Part shown: in pieces, positions 18,015-30,140 of the stretch
How the letters are laid out: every line of letters starts with the position of its first letter
Numbering within the stretch: position 1 is the first letter of the stretch
Assembly (NCBI RefSeq): GCF_016595505.1
Contig: NZ_JAENIL010000001.1
Location: forward strand, 186,001-250,000
Length of the DNA: 64,000 nucleotides
Direction of reading: 5' to 3'
Origin: Pelagicoccus mobilis
Lineage (GTDB): Bacteria; Verrucomicrobiota; Verrucomicrobiia; Opitutales; Opitutaceae
Translations under genes and position numbers: made by a program
The notes under the pieces: generated by a model
What the model saw: only the letters and a program-made list of their open reading frames with translations
What the model was told of the DNA's origin: nothing
The model's database searches: none

Positions 18015-20339
18015 TTACATTTTCACGCGGTAACGTAGGATGAAACGCTGCTCATCACCACGCTTGGCATCACCGCGTATATAGTCCTCATCAAAGAGGT
18101 TCTTCGCAGTCACTTGCACGGTGTGCTTCGCGTCATTGCCCCAACGGTAACCGATACCACCTTCTACAAGCGTGTAACCGTCCATGTAGAGCTTCCAGCG
18201 GCCACGGCTACGATCGCTCCAGCGAGACTCGCCTACATCGCGAACACCGAGCATATAGAATATACCGTCACCACTGCCGTACTTCATGACAACGTTAGCG
18301 CTGTAGTCAGGGATCTGAGCAACAGGAAGACCTGCGAGATTCTCATCTCCAACATCAACCATCTCCGAATCCACAAAACCAATACCGCCAGTAAAGCTAA
18401 GCTCCTTGTTGACCGCGTAGTTGAAGTCGAACTCGACACCGGTAGCATTTACGAGACCCGCTTGGCTCAAGTAGTTGAAGGTGTCGCCAGGATCTCCATG
18501 AGGAGAGCCTGCTGGATACTCACCCACCAAGTCGAGAACGATGTCCTCTCTATCCGTGTCGAAGTAAGCGAGAGTGAAGCTCAGCTTTCCTCCAACGCTG
18601 TCCCCCTTGATACCGACTTCATAGCCGTCACCCTTCTCAGCGTCAAATACCTCAGGAGTGATTGGAGCGCCGGTCACAGGATCCGTATCATTCGTCGCAC
18701 GACGTGGGTTAAGGTTGAAGGAAGTGCTCTTGCTCGCATAGAGCATAAGCCCTTCGGCAATACGGTAGTTCACACCCAATTGGTAAGACTCTTGGTTCGT
18801 ATCGCGAGTGGTTGGAGTGAATGAAGGATCATCCAATCCAAAGTAGGACGAATTGTCGCTTACCTCTTCCACAGACAGATCATCGTAGCGGAATCCCGCA
18901 TTGAGGTTCAAGTCACCATCCAGCATCTTCAACTGGTTCGCAACGTAGATACCTTCGAACTTAGTGATGTTGTCGCGACCGCGGTCAACACGACCAAAAC
19001 CACCTTCAACATCATTCGCCAACTCGAACGCCCGGTCACCAAGGAAGCTGTAGTCAGGATCCGATAGTGGCATTGTACGAGAAGGAGACTGATCAGTACG
19101 GTTGATACGCTTACGATCATCGACACGACGGAACTTGTTACGGTCGAAAGTCACGAGAAACCGTCCTTCAAGAGATTCGTTCGAGTACTCCTTGAGGAAA
19201 TCAACCTGAAACGCGTCGCCACGCTCCCAAATACGGTGATGACGCAATTCGAGATCACGAAGAACACCTTCCTCCCAAACGACGTCGGAAGTGATTTCAC
19301 TCGGGTCACGACCGTTCAATCGCAAGCGAACCTCACCCGGGTAGGCCGCACGCTCATTAAAGAAGCGGTTGAAGGTATTGAATCCAGCACGAACTGAGAA
19401 CGTATCCGAAAACTGGTGAGAAAAGCGAACATCAGTGCTGTTGACAGTACGCTCGTTCAAGGCGTCTGGCCCCAACAAACTAAAGTCATAGAGCTCAGTC
19501 GCAAAACGGTAGTGCTGATCGTTCGTCGGCAAAGTGTCATCGCGCAAAGGAACGAGACCACGGTCTCTTAGCGTGTCGCGCTCGATGTACTCGCGCTCGA
19601 AGATAATCTCCGTTCTTTCAGTCGGGTTGTACTCGACAACGCCGGAGAGCGAAAGCTGGTCGCGTCCAGTAAAAGCAAAGTCGTCGCGATCATACCAGGC
19701 ACCATCCAAGCGATAGAGCCACTTCTTGTCCTCGGTAATCGGACCTGTAGTGCCAATCGCATAACGCTGATAGCTATCGGTTCCGAGCTCGATCGAGAAC
19801 TCCTGCTCAGGAGTTTCGGAAGCGGACTTTGTAATGACATTGATCATACCACCTGGGTCGATCTTGCCGTAGGAACCAGCCGCGGGCCCCTTGATCACTT
19901 CCGCACGAGAGATCGTTACGCGATCAACCAATCCAAGTCGGGTAAAGCCGTTACGCATCTGATTGTTCTGCTTGAATCCACGAAGCTGATACCAACCTTC
20001 AACCTCATCACCCGCAAACGAGCTCACATAAGCGAACTGGTCGTCAAGAGAGTCAGCGTTGAAGTCTTCAAGGAATTCGTTGGTAACAACGTTCACCGAG
20101 TAAGGCAGCTCCGCGATCTTAGTGCGGATACGAGAACCCGAAATGGACTCCGCAGCGTGGTAGCCGCTTTCGCCAGTGGAGCTCACCTCGAATGGGCTGA
20201 GTTCGAAAACCTCCTCTTCGTCAGTGCTCTGAGCGAAACTAGGATTGGTCGCGCCGATTGTCAGAGCCAATCCAAACATGATCGGGCTCGAAAAGGAGCG
20301 CTTCACGCCCCTCGCATGTGTTCTGTAAGGTAGTAACAT
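18015..20339 (-). CDS. TonB-dependent siderophore-type outer membrane receptor
   Basis: A 774-residue protein with a basic N-terminus and hydrophobic signal (cleavage likely after SFAQS, near residue 38). It then carries the verrucomicrobial TonB-box-like stretch EVFELSPFEVSSTGESGYHAAESISGSRI. The plug domain (about 70-190) has the siderophore-receptor pattern: IAELPYSVNVV, YQLRGFKQN, RAEVIKGPAAGSYGKIDPGGMINVITK. A 22-strand barrel follows, with a TonB-dependent receptor C-terminal region (NLFDEDYIRGDA...). It ends in Met rather than the usual Phe. Such receptors import ferric siderophores, but in this phylum relatives also serve glycan uptake. It is divergent from a LacI regulator at 20629, which may control it, and ends in a strong terminator. 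Confidence 0.9.
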   Translation of the reverse strand: MLLPYRTHARGVKRSFSSPIMFGLALTIGATNPSFAQSTDEEEVFELSPFEVSSTGESGYHAAESISGSRIRTKIAELPYSVNVVTNEFLEDFNADSLDDQFAYVSSFAGDEVEGWYQLRGFKQNNQMRNGFTRLGLVDRVTISRAEVIKGPAAGSYGKIDPGGMINVITKSASETPEQEFSIELGTDSYQRYAIGTTGPITEDKKWLYRLDGAWYDRDDFAFTGRDQLSLSGVVEYNPTERTEIIFEREYIERDTLRDRGLVPLRDDTLPTNDQHYRFATELYDFSLLGPDALNERTVNSTDVRFSHQFSDTFSVRAGFNTFNRFFNERAAYPGEVRLRLNGRDPSEITSDVVWEEGVLRDLELRHHRIWERGDAFQVDFLKEYSNESLEGRFLVTFDRNKFRRVDDRKRINRTDQSPSRTMPLSDPDYSFLGDRAFELANDVEGGFGRVDRGRDNITKFEGIYVANQLKMLDGDLNLNAGFRYDDLSVEEVSDNSSYFGLDDPSFTPTTRDTNQESYQLGVNYRIAEGLMLYASKSTSFNLNPRRATNDTDPVTGAPITPEVFDAEKGDGYEVGIKGDSVGGKLSFTLAYFDTDREDIVLDLVGEYPAGSPHGDPGDTFNYLSQAGLVNATGVEFDFNYAVNKELSFTGGIGFVDSEMVDVGDENLAGLPVAQIPDYSANVVMKYGSGDGIFYMLGVRDVGESRWSDRSRGRWKLYMDGYTLVEGGIGYRWGNDAKHTVQVTAKNLFDEDYIRGDAKRGDEQRFILRYRVKM

Positions 20340-20628
20340 CGTTTGTTCTGGTTAGGGTATAATCAGGTGCCAGTCCCGGCGGGATGGCCGAAGCGAGAAC
20401 GCGCTTCGATTTGCAGCGGCGATAAGCCAAGCGTCTTTGGTATCACCAAATTACTACCTCGGGTCAATTATAAATTGATAATTATGAATTTTTAATATGA
20501 TATTATGAACCACAACTCCCCTACCCAGCCGGTTCATAAAAAGAACGTCAGGATGCCGATCCCGTTTAACTCGACTCTTGCAAGTTAATAATTTGGAGAA
20601 CTATTAATAATCAATTCAGCAAGTTCCC
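20340..20628. promoter_or_regulatory. Divergent promoter region between TonB receptor and LacI regulator genes
   Basis: A 289-base region with a very AT-rich core. Two short inverted repeats stand out: AATTAT-n6-ATAATT at 20466-20483 and TTAATA-n11-TATTAA at 20585-20607, the latter just upstream of the LacI start codon. They may be operator or promoter elements, but AT-rich DNA yields such repeats by chance, so this is only a suggestion. Confidence 0.35.
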
Positions 20629-21705
20629 ATGAGCAATCGCCCTCGAAAACGCATTTCCCAGTCCGCCATAGCCAAAGAAGCTGGCTGCTCCCAATCACTC
20701 GTGTCCATGGTCCTGAACGGCCGTACCCAAGGGATCTCAGAGGAGACCTACCGTCGCATCCGGGAGATCGCCCTGAAAAACGGCTACAGCCTGCCTGGCA
20801 TGAAAGCCGACGCTAACGGTACCAGCGACGGCATCAAATCAGTCGGCTACATCCTCCGCTCTCCCCTCAAGCTCGCCAATAAGAGCAACTTTTTCAGCCA
20901 TGTCCACCAAGGCCTGCACGAGACGCTCGTAAGCGAACGCATCAAGACCGTTTACCTGGGCTCAGAGGACGATTTAGCCTCCAATCCGGAGGAACTCGCC
21001 AGCCTCGTATCTGATAATATTAAAGCGATCGCCATCATGGGCGAAGTCGCCCCCCACTTCCTTGATGAGCTCAAGGCCCTCAAGCGCCAGCTCATCTACA
21101 TCTCCGCTCGCGCCCCCGGTACCTGTCACTCAATCCTTTCAAACGAAGGCGACTCCGCTCAACTGCTCGTTGATCGACTCTACGAACTGGGTCATCGCAA
21201 CTTCGCCTGGATCGGAGGCAACTATCCATCAAGCGTTCACGACGACCGACTCGCCGCCTTCGAAAAGGCGCTGGACACCCACTCGCTCAAGCTCGACCCC
21301 AAATTCCTGATACACACGAAACGGGCCGACAGAAACGAAGGCTATGACGCAGCTCACAAGATCTGCCAGTCCGTCGCAAGCAAGGACGAACTGCCAACCG
21401 CATGGCTGTCACTAAACGCCCTCATGGCTCGCGGCGCCATCAACTACCTCTTCCAATCAGGATACAAGGTCCCCAGCGATGTCAGCATCGCAGCCTACGA
21501 CATGACACGTGTGTGCGAAGAAGAACGCCCCGGCATCACCTCCGCTGGAGCCGACCCAGAAGCCATGGGAGCGGAAGCCGCACGCATCATCCTCCAATTC
21601 TGCGAACGCGGCAATATCCCGCTCATGGACCTCACCCTGCAAAGCGCGATCGTGGAGCGCGAGACGACTGGCCCTGCTCGCACACCAGCCGAGGCAGGCG
21701 CTTAG
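20629..21705 (+). CDS. LacI-family transcriptional regulator
   Basis: A 358-residue regulator. Residues about 8-55 form the LacI helix-turn-helix plus hinge helix (SQSAIAKEAGCSQSLVSMVL ... ISEETYRRIREIALKNGY). Residues about 70-345 form the periplasmic-binding-protein-like effector domain, with the typical ELGHRNFAWIGG, VHDDRLAAFEKAL and VPSDVSIAAYDMT segments. It probably binds a sugar or sugar phosphate. It is divergent from the TonB receptor at 18015-20339 and convergent with rhaB, whose stop lies 11 bases beyond its own stop. The target genes are likely the receptor and possibly the rhamnose genes, but this is not shown by the sequence. Confidence 0.9.
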   Translation: MSNRPRKRISQSAIAKEAGCSQSLVSMVLNGRTQGISEETYRRIREIALKNGYSLPGMKADANGTSDGIKSVGYILRSPLKLANKSNFFSHVHQGLHETLVSERIKTVYLGSEDDLASNPEELASLVSDNIKAIAIMGEVAPHFLDELKALKRQLIYISARAPGTCHSILSNEGDSAQLLVDRLYELGHRNFAWIGGNYPSSVHDDRLAAFEKALDTHSLKLDPKFLIHTKRADRNEGYDAAHKICQSVASKDELPTAWLSLNALMARGAINYLFQSGYKVPSDVSIAAYDMTRVCEEERPGITSAGADPEAMGAEAARIILQFCERGNIPLMDLTLQSAIVERETTGPARTPAEAGA

Positions 21706-21716
21706 CCGCTCCTCCC

Positions 21717-23114
21717 CTAATCGAACTGCTTCGCCAACCCTTTCCGGAACTCCGATACGGAATCTATCGCTCCCAGAGCCTTGAGTTGATAGGCCGCGTT
21801 CCCAATCACCGCAGCCTCCGTTGGATAAGCATAAACGGGACACCCGCTCCGCTCGTTCAGAGAGCGACACAACAACTCGTTTTTCGCTCCGCCTCCGATC
21901 AAAACGATTCGCGGATACCGACGCCCCAGAGCCGACTCGAATTCCTTGAGCGCCGCAGCGACGCTTTCGGCGATCGACTCGTATACAAGACGTAAATACG
22001 CCGCCAAGCTAGCAGGCAATGGCAATCCTCTAGATTTCAACTGAGCGTCGATCGCTTCCCTCATGTCACTGGGATTAAAAAGGCTCGAATCCCCCGTATC
22101 CAAAACCTCACCCGGGACCGGCTCCACTTCAACATTGTGCAGCAGGCTGCTCCAATCCTGTTGAGATTGCGGGTGAACGCCAAAGCTATCAAACAGACGC
22201 TCCACCATCCAAAGGCCAAGCAGGATTTTCGTAGGCCTCAAACCACCATCCCCGCAACGCTCGTGAGAGATACCCTTTTGCAACCCAAGCTCAGTCGGGA
22301 ACGGCTTATCGGAAAACGCTCCGGCCAACACCCATGTCCCCGTACTCACAACGAAGTCATCCTCAGTAGCTCCAGGAGCCCCTTCGAAGGCGCAGGACGT
22401 ATCATGCCCGGGCACGAGCGACACTGACAAACCTTCCAGCCCCTTTTCTGACTCAACCGAACCAAGCACCTTTCCACACTTGCTAGGTTCGCTAAACCAA
22501 TCCTGAGGGATGCCCATGCGATTCAAGGTCTCGGCATCAAAACCGCCACCGTCGAGAGAGAGCAACTGAGAGGTACTCGCGATGGAAACCTCGTTCTCCT
22601 TGGCTCCACTGAGCAGGTAGTTGACGTAGTCAGGCAAAAACAGGCAACGCTCCACCGAGTCCCGCAAAGCAGGCATAGCAGAAAGCGTCTCCTTTAACTG
22701 TATCGAACTGTTGTAGACGACCGGCGGAATCCCCGTCCTCGCATAGAGTTCCGCAGCTTCCTCCGATTCCCGATCTGGCATGAGCAATCGTGTGCGCTCA
22801 TCCCTATAGCTATAGATGGGATGGGCCAGCCGGCCATCCTTCAGCAACAAAGCATGGTCGACACCCCAAAAATCCAAACCGCAAGACGCAAGCTTCGGCT
22901 CGGCTTCACGCGCCAGTCGCAGCCCGTCAGTAATTTCCCGATACAAAGCCCCCATCTCCCAATAACAATGGGATCCGAGGCTCGCAAAACTATGACGAAA
23001 GCGGTGAGACTCAGACATCTCAAGATGCTCGCCATCCCATTTGGCCACAAAGACCCGTCCGCTCGTAGCGCCCATATCCACGGCCGCTACAGAGACCGAT
23101 TTTGACTTACTCAT
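21717..23114 (-). CDS. rhaB: Rhamnulokinase (FGGY carbohydrate kinase)
   Basis: A 465-residue FGGY kinase. The N-terminal domain opens with VAAVDMGATSGRVFVAKWDG, the phosphate-binding start typical of rhamnulokinase, and has DFWGVDHALL (near residue 85; Asp presumed catalytic/sugar-contacting). The C-terminal domain begins about residue 245 (DDFVVSTGTWVLAG) and has the ATP-site IVLIGGGAKNELLCRSLNERSG followed by YPTEAAVIGNA. This last pair of motifs distinguishes RhaB from xylulo- and glycerol kinases. It phosphorylates L-rhamnulose to L-rhamnulose-1-phosphate. It follows rhaA by 59 bases and is probably in one operon with it. No aldolase gene is adjacent; the class II aldolase of the microcompartment (56925-58067) is the likely next step. 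Confidence 0.9.
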   Translation of the reverse strand: MSKSKSVSVAAVDMGATSGRVFVAKWDGEHLEMSESHRFRHSFASLGSHCYWEMGALYREITDGLRLAREAEPKLASCGLDFWGVDHALLLKDGRLAHPIYSYRDERTRLLMPDRESEEAAELYARTGIPPVVYNSSIQLKETLSAMPALRDSVERCLFLPDYVNYLLSGAKENEVSIASTSQLLSLDGGGFDAETLNRMGIPQDWFSEPSKCGKVLGSVESEKGLEGLSVSLVPGHDTSCAFEGAPGATEDDFVVSTGTWVLAGAFSDKPFPTELGLQKGISHERCGDGGLRPTKILLGLWMVERLFDSFGVHPQSQQDWSSLLHNVEVEPVPGEVLDTGDSSLFNPSDMREAIDAQLKSRGLPLPASLAAYLRLVYESIAESVAAALKEFESALGRRYPRIVLIGGGAKNELLCRSLNERSGCPVYAYPTEAAVIGNAAYQLKALGAIDSVSEFRKGLAKQFD

Positions 23115-23173
23115 ATCTGTACTAGCAATATACGCAGAGAATCCTCTGTACCAAGCTCAAGCCTAGGCAAAGA

Positions 23174-24412
23174 CTAGCGCTTGGAAAGAACAGCGGTCTC
23201 GTACTCCTTGACCGCACCTAAAAGTTCAAGCTCTCCAGGAGCTCCCTGCCGGCGGCAGAACTCCTCCCAAACTACGCTCCATGGAAGCGCCTTGTTGATT
23301 TCAAGCAATCCAAGGCGGGTCGTATAGTCTCCCGCCAACTCCGCCTCACGAAGTTTTTCGGCAGGCTCCAAAAGAGCGAGCAAGAGAGACTTCTGGGCGG
23401 CACGTGTTCCGATCGCCCACGCTGCGATTCGATTGATGGAAGCGTCGAAGAAGTCCAGCCCAATGTGAGTGCGATCCAACACGTCACAGCGAACAAGTTC
23501 CTGCATGATCGCTTGGGTCTGGTCATCCATTAGCACAACGTGGTCACTGTCCCAACGAACCCCGCGAGATACGTGTAGCAACAATTCCGGTACATACATC
23601 ATGACCGAAGAAATCTTATCCGCGATCCCTTCAGTAGGATGGAAGTGCCCTGCATCCAAGCAAAGAGCCGTCTGCTCACGCTGAGCGTAGCCCATATAAA
23701 ACTCGTGCGACCCCACCACAAAGCTCTCAGAACCAATACCGAAAAGCTTACACTCGACCGCATCAATGTTGTGAGACGGATCCAACTTCTCGGACAAAAT
23801 CTCGTTCAAGCTAGTCTCGAGCCGACGACGGAAACTCAAGCGATCCGCAGGAAGGTCCTTCATACCATCAGGTATCCAAATATTGGTCACACACGGGCTT
23901 CCAAGTTGCTCGCCAATCGCCGCGCCAATCTTCCGGCTAGCCTGGCAGTGCTTAATCCAAAACTGACGCGTCTCCTCGTCGGGGCTGCTGAGCGTCAAAC
24001 CATCGTCCGCTTTCGGATGGGAGAAACAAGACGGGTTGAAATCCATGCCAATCCCCTGTTTCTTACACCAGTCGATCCAGCTCTGGAAATGCTTCACTTC
24101 GATCTCATCGCGATCCACCTTTTCCCCGCCGAAGTCGCCATAAATAGCGTGCAAGTTCAGACGGTGATTTCCAGGAATCAGAGACAACGCTTGCTCCAAG
24201 TCCTGACGAAGCTCGTCAATCGTACGCGCCTTGCCTGGGTAATTGCCCGTGACAGCAAGACCGCTTCCCAATTCGCCCGCATCCGACTCAAAGCCAGCCA
24301 CATCATCTCCCTGCCAGCAATGCAGCGAAATGGGAGTGGAAGCCATGACTTCCAATGCGCGCTCTACGTCCACGCCCAACTCGGCGTACTTCTCTTTAAT
24401 TTGGTCAAACAT
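23174..24412 (-). CDS. rhaA: L-rhamnose isomerase
   Basis: A 412-residue protein matching the classic RhaA family in length and sequence from the first residues: [14 protein letters not shown], then [20 protein letters not shown]. Metal ligands are visible: Glu in [21 protein letters not shown] (near residue 230), Asp and His in [11 protein letters not shown] (near 265), and Asp in WDSDHVVL and [10 protein letters not shown] further on. It converts L-rhamnose to L-rhamnulose using Mn2+. It lies upstream of rhaB on the same strand and is divergent from an AraC regulator (24525). It therefore forms the cytosolic entry of the rhamnose pathway that feeds the microcompartment. Confidence 0.95.
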   Translation of the reverse strand: MFDQIKEKYAELGVDVERALEVMASTPISLHCWQGDDVAGFESDAGELGSGLAVTGNYPGKARTIDELRQDLEQALSLIPGNHRLNLHAIYGDFGGEKVDRDEIEVKHFQSWIDWCKKQGIGMDFNPSCFSHPKADDGLTLSSPDEETRQFWIKHCQASRKIGAAIGEQLGSPCVTNIWIPDGMKDLPADRLSFRRRLETSLNEILSEKLDPSHNIDAVECKLFGIGSESFVVGSHEFYMGYAQREQTALCLDAGHFHPTEGIADKISSVMMYVPELLLHVSRGVRWDSDHVVLMDDQTQAIMQELVRCDVLDRTHIGLDFFDASINRIAAWAIGTRAAQKSLLLALLEPAEKLREAELAGDYTTRLGLLEINKALPWSVVWEEFCRRQGAPGELELLGAVKEYETAVLSKR

Positions 24413-24524
24413 AGGAAATTTAACAGGTATACCCCCAGAATACCGGATTTGCTGCCTGAGATAAAGTCACCTCCTGACATAAAACTTGCACTTTTTGACA
24501 AACAAAAGGACACTAAACGCATCC
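24413..24524. promoter_or_regulatory. Divergent rhaA / araC-type regulator promoter region
   Basis: This 112-base space must contain both promoters. Two TGACA half-sites in direct orientation (24475-24479 and 24496-24500) are 21 bases apart, two helical turns. That is the arrangement AraC-family activators typically bind. They sit just upstream of the regulator start and could serve activation of rhaA. Confidence 0.4.
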
Positions 24525-25448
24525 ATGAAAATAGCTCCGGAGTCGTTCACACGCTACCTCCCCGTTAGCTCGCAATCGATCCGCTGGGGCTGGCACCTCA
24601 TAGACGCAGGCAGACAACACGTGCCTCCTGGCTCTTCCTACCCGAGCGACGGGCACCCACTCAACTATCGCTTCGACAGCGACGGAGGACGCGTCTTGGA
24701 CGAATTCCAAGTTGTATATATTGCCTCCGGAAAAGGACGGTTTTCTTCGCGCTCCGCGAAGGAAAAAGAGATAAAAACCGGCGACGCCCTCCTGCTTTTC
24801 CCCGGGGAATCCCACCGCTACCGCCCAGATCCCGCAACGGGCTGGAACGAGTACTGGCTCGGCTTCTCCGGAACAGACGCGACCCGCGTCATGGAAGCCT
24901 TCTTCTCCCCACGAGATCCAGTCCTTCGCTGCCAGCATACCGGCGAGCTGACACGTCTCTTCGACCAACTACTCCACTGGGTATCCAGCCCCACCGCCAG
25001 CTCGCCACAACTCCTCGCCAGCCACATCCCCATGATTCTGGCGTTCCTGAAAACCGGATCCAACGAACGCTCCGACGAAGCAGCCCTCGTCCAGCAGGCG
25101 AAAATGCAAATGCTGAGCGACCTTTCTAAACGCACCGACCTCCAAGCGATCGCCCGCGAACTAGGCACCAGCTACACGCACCTACGTTCCACCTTCAAAA
25201 AACACACCGGCTACGCCCCGAGAGAGTTTGAAAACATGATCAAGCTCAAGCGGGCCCACGACCTTCTTCTTTCCGGAAAATACAACGTTTCAGACACAGC
25301 TGAGGCCCTAGGCTTCAACTCCCTCCACTACTTCTCCCGAGCCTTTCGCAAGGCATACGGCCAATCCCCCAAGAGCTGGCTCAAGCAAAACGAAGCCTCC
25401 GCCAAACAACGTTTCCCCTCTCCGTCCACCAGAGAGACGTCGCCCTAG
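24525..25448 (+). CDS. AraC-family transcriptional regulator of rhamnose genes
   Basis: A 307-residue protein starting at ATG 24525; the ORF opens 13 codons earlier but that part looks non-coding. Residues about 60-145 form a cupin-type AraC ligand domain (DEFQVVYIASGKGRF, GDALLLFPGESHRYRPD). Residues about 200-295 carry two helix-turn-helix units (LQAIARELGTSYTHLRSTFKKHTG and VSDTAEALGFNSLHYFSRAFRKAYGQSP). Divergence from rhaA indicates that it is the rhamnose-responsive activator, equivalent in position to RhaR/RhaS. Orthology to E. coli RhaS is not claimed. Confidence 0.88.
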   Translation: MKIAPESFTRYLPVSSQSIRWGWHLIDAGRQHVPPGSSYPSDGHPLNYRFDSDGGRVLDEFQVVYIASGKGRFSSRSAKEKEIKTGDALLLFPGESHRYRPDPATGWNEYWLGFSGTDATRVMEAFFSPRDPVLRCQHTGELTRLFDQLLHWVSSPTASSPQLLASHIPMILAFLKTGSNERSDEAALVQQAKMQMLSDLSKRTDLQAIARELGTSYTHLRSTFKKHTGYAPREFENMIKLKRAHDLLLSGKYNVSDTAEALGFNSLHYFSRAFRKAYGQSPKSWLKQNEASAKQRFPSPSTRETSP

Positions 25449-25499
25449 GAACAGAGCCTCAACCGAAAACACCAGCCAACGGGCACCCTTTAAAGCAAA

Positions 25500-25520
25500 C
25501 GGCCGTTGGGACAACGGCCG
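25500..25520. terminator. Stem-loop between convergent araC and GH2 genes
   Basis: A perfect 9-bp stem CGGCCGTTG / CAACGGCCG with a 3-base loop, followed by GCTACC. It lies between two convergent genes and could terminate both; on the minus strand it is followed by TTTGCTTT. It also belongs to the dispersed palindromic repeat family seen at 39079-39153. Confidence 0.55.
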
Positions 25521-25525
25521 CTACC
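25501..25525 (-). repeat. REP-like palindromic repeat, copy 1
   Basis: On the minus strand it reads GGTAGCGGCCGTTGTCCCAA followed by CGGCC. It shares GGTAGmGyCCGyTGTCCyCA and a following complementary arm with the copies at 39079-39104 and 39128-39153. Extragenic position and a conserved loop plus conserved GGTAG foot suggest a REP-type family rather than independent terminators. Confidence 0.5.
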
Positions 25526-25533
25526 GTTTAGCC

Positions 25534-29104
<3,571 letters not shown>

Positions 29105-30133
29105 TTAGATCCGCACAACCGAACCACGCTCAACGATAGTCGAACGCAACTTCAGCGACTGAGCATGGTCGTCACTTTTGCTGCGAATCCGATTGATCAT
29201 CGCCTCTGCCGCCAAGCGCCCCATCGAGTGCGTATCGAGCTTCATGGTGGTGATCGCGAAAGGATCCTCCTCCTGGTAAATAAGCAAATCACCGTGGGCG
29301 ATCACCGACAAATCCTCCGGCACCTGGATGCCCTCTCGCATCAGATACATCAGCAGCTTGTTGGCCATATAGTCGCCATGGACGTATAGGGCTGTCGGTC
29401 TGTCATCCTTCGCCGAAACGATCTTGGAAACGATTCGTCCCAGCTCTTTCGGCGATACTGAGGAGAGCGATTGGTGCCACGATTTCTTGAACGGAATCGA
29501 CGCTTCATCGAGGGCTTTGCCGTACCCTAGAAATCGATCCGTGGTCACATGCGGGGCATGGGCCCGGTTCCAATCCACGATCCAGATTTTCCGGTGCCCG
29601 TGATCGATCAGGTACTTAGTCGCCTCGTAAGCCCCTTGGACGTCGTCCTGACAAATCGTGTGAAAACGGTTCTGGTGAATCGAGTCGTTCAGCACGATCA
29701 CCTTGATGTTGTTGTCCTCCAGAAACTGGATGACCTCGCTGTTTTCGCACTCGATCACAAAAACCATACGGCAATCCATTTGCCGCAGACGCTCCAGCAG
29801 CTGCTTCGCCGAAGTCTCCGGATCGTAGGGCACGATGATGGGCGTATAGTTCCCTCCACTAAACCCATCGCTCAAGCCCTTCATGATAGGCTCATAAAAG
29901 ATCCAAGTGTATCCCCACTTTGGCGACATATCGACCACCAGAGCATAAGTCTCAGGTCGATCCGAGGCTTTCGGCTTGCGGCGACGCTTGTAGTTCAGCT
30001 CGGCCACCGCAGCGAGGACGCGTTTGCGAATCACTTCCGAGACGTTTCCTCGGCCGTTAATGACGAAGGAAGCCGTAGTCAGCGACACATTCGCCGCCTT
30101 CGCTACGTCAACCAACTTCGATTCCTCGCCCAT
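29105..30133 (-). CDS. LacI-family transcriptional regulator
   Basis: A 342-residue regulator. Residues about 5-55 are the helix-turn-helix (LVDVAKAANVSLTTASFVI) and hinge (VSEVIRKRVLAAVAELNY). Residues about 60-330 form the effector-binding domain, with YLIDHGHRKIWIVDW, RFLGYGKALDEA and VPEDLSVIAHGD segments. The ATG lies 7 bases beyond the stop of the upstream sulfatase gene, so the two form an operon. It probably responds to a sugar released from the sulfated substrate and controls this and neighbouring genes. Confidence 0.9.
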   Translation of the reverse strand: MGEESKLVDVAKAANVSLTTASFVINGRGNVSEVIRKRVLAAVAELNYKRRRKPKASDRPETYALVVDMSPKWGYTWIFYEPIMKGLSDGFSGGNYTPIIVPYDPETSAKQLLERLRQMDCRMVFVIECENSEVIQFLEDNNIKVIVLNDSIHQNRFHTICQDDVQGAYEATKYLIDHGHRKIWIVDWNRAHAPHVTTDRFLGYGKALDEASIPFKKSWHQSLSSVSPKELGRIVSKIVSAKDDRPTALYVHGDYMANKLLMYLMREGIQVPEDLSVIAHGDLLIYQEEDPFAITTMKLDTHSMGRLAAEAMINRIRSKSDDHAQSLKLRSTIVERGSVVRI

Positions 30134-30140
30134 GCCTCGC

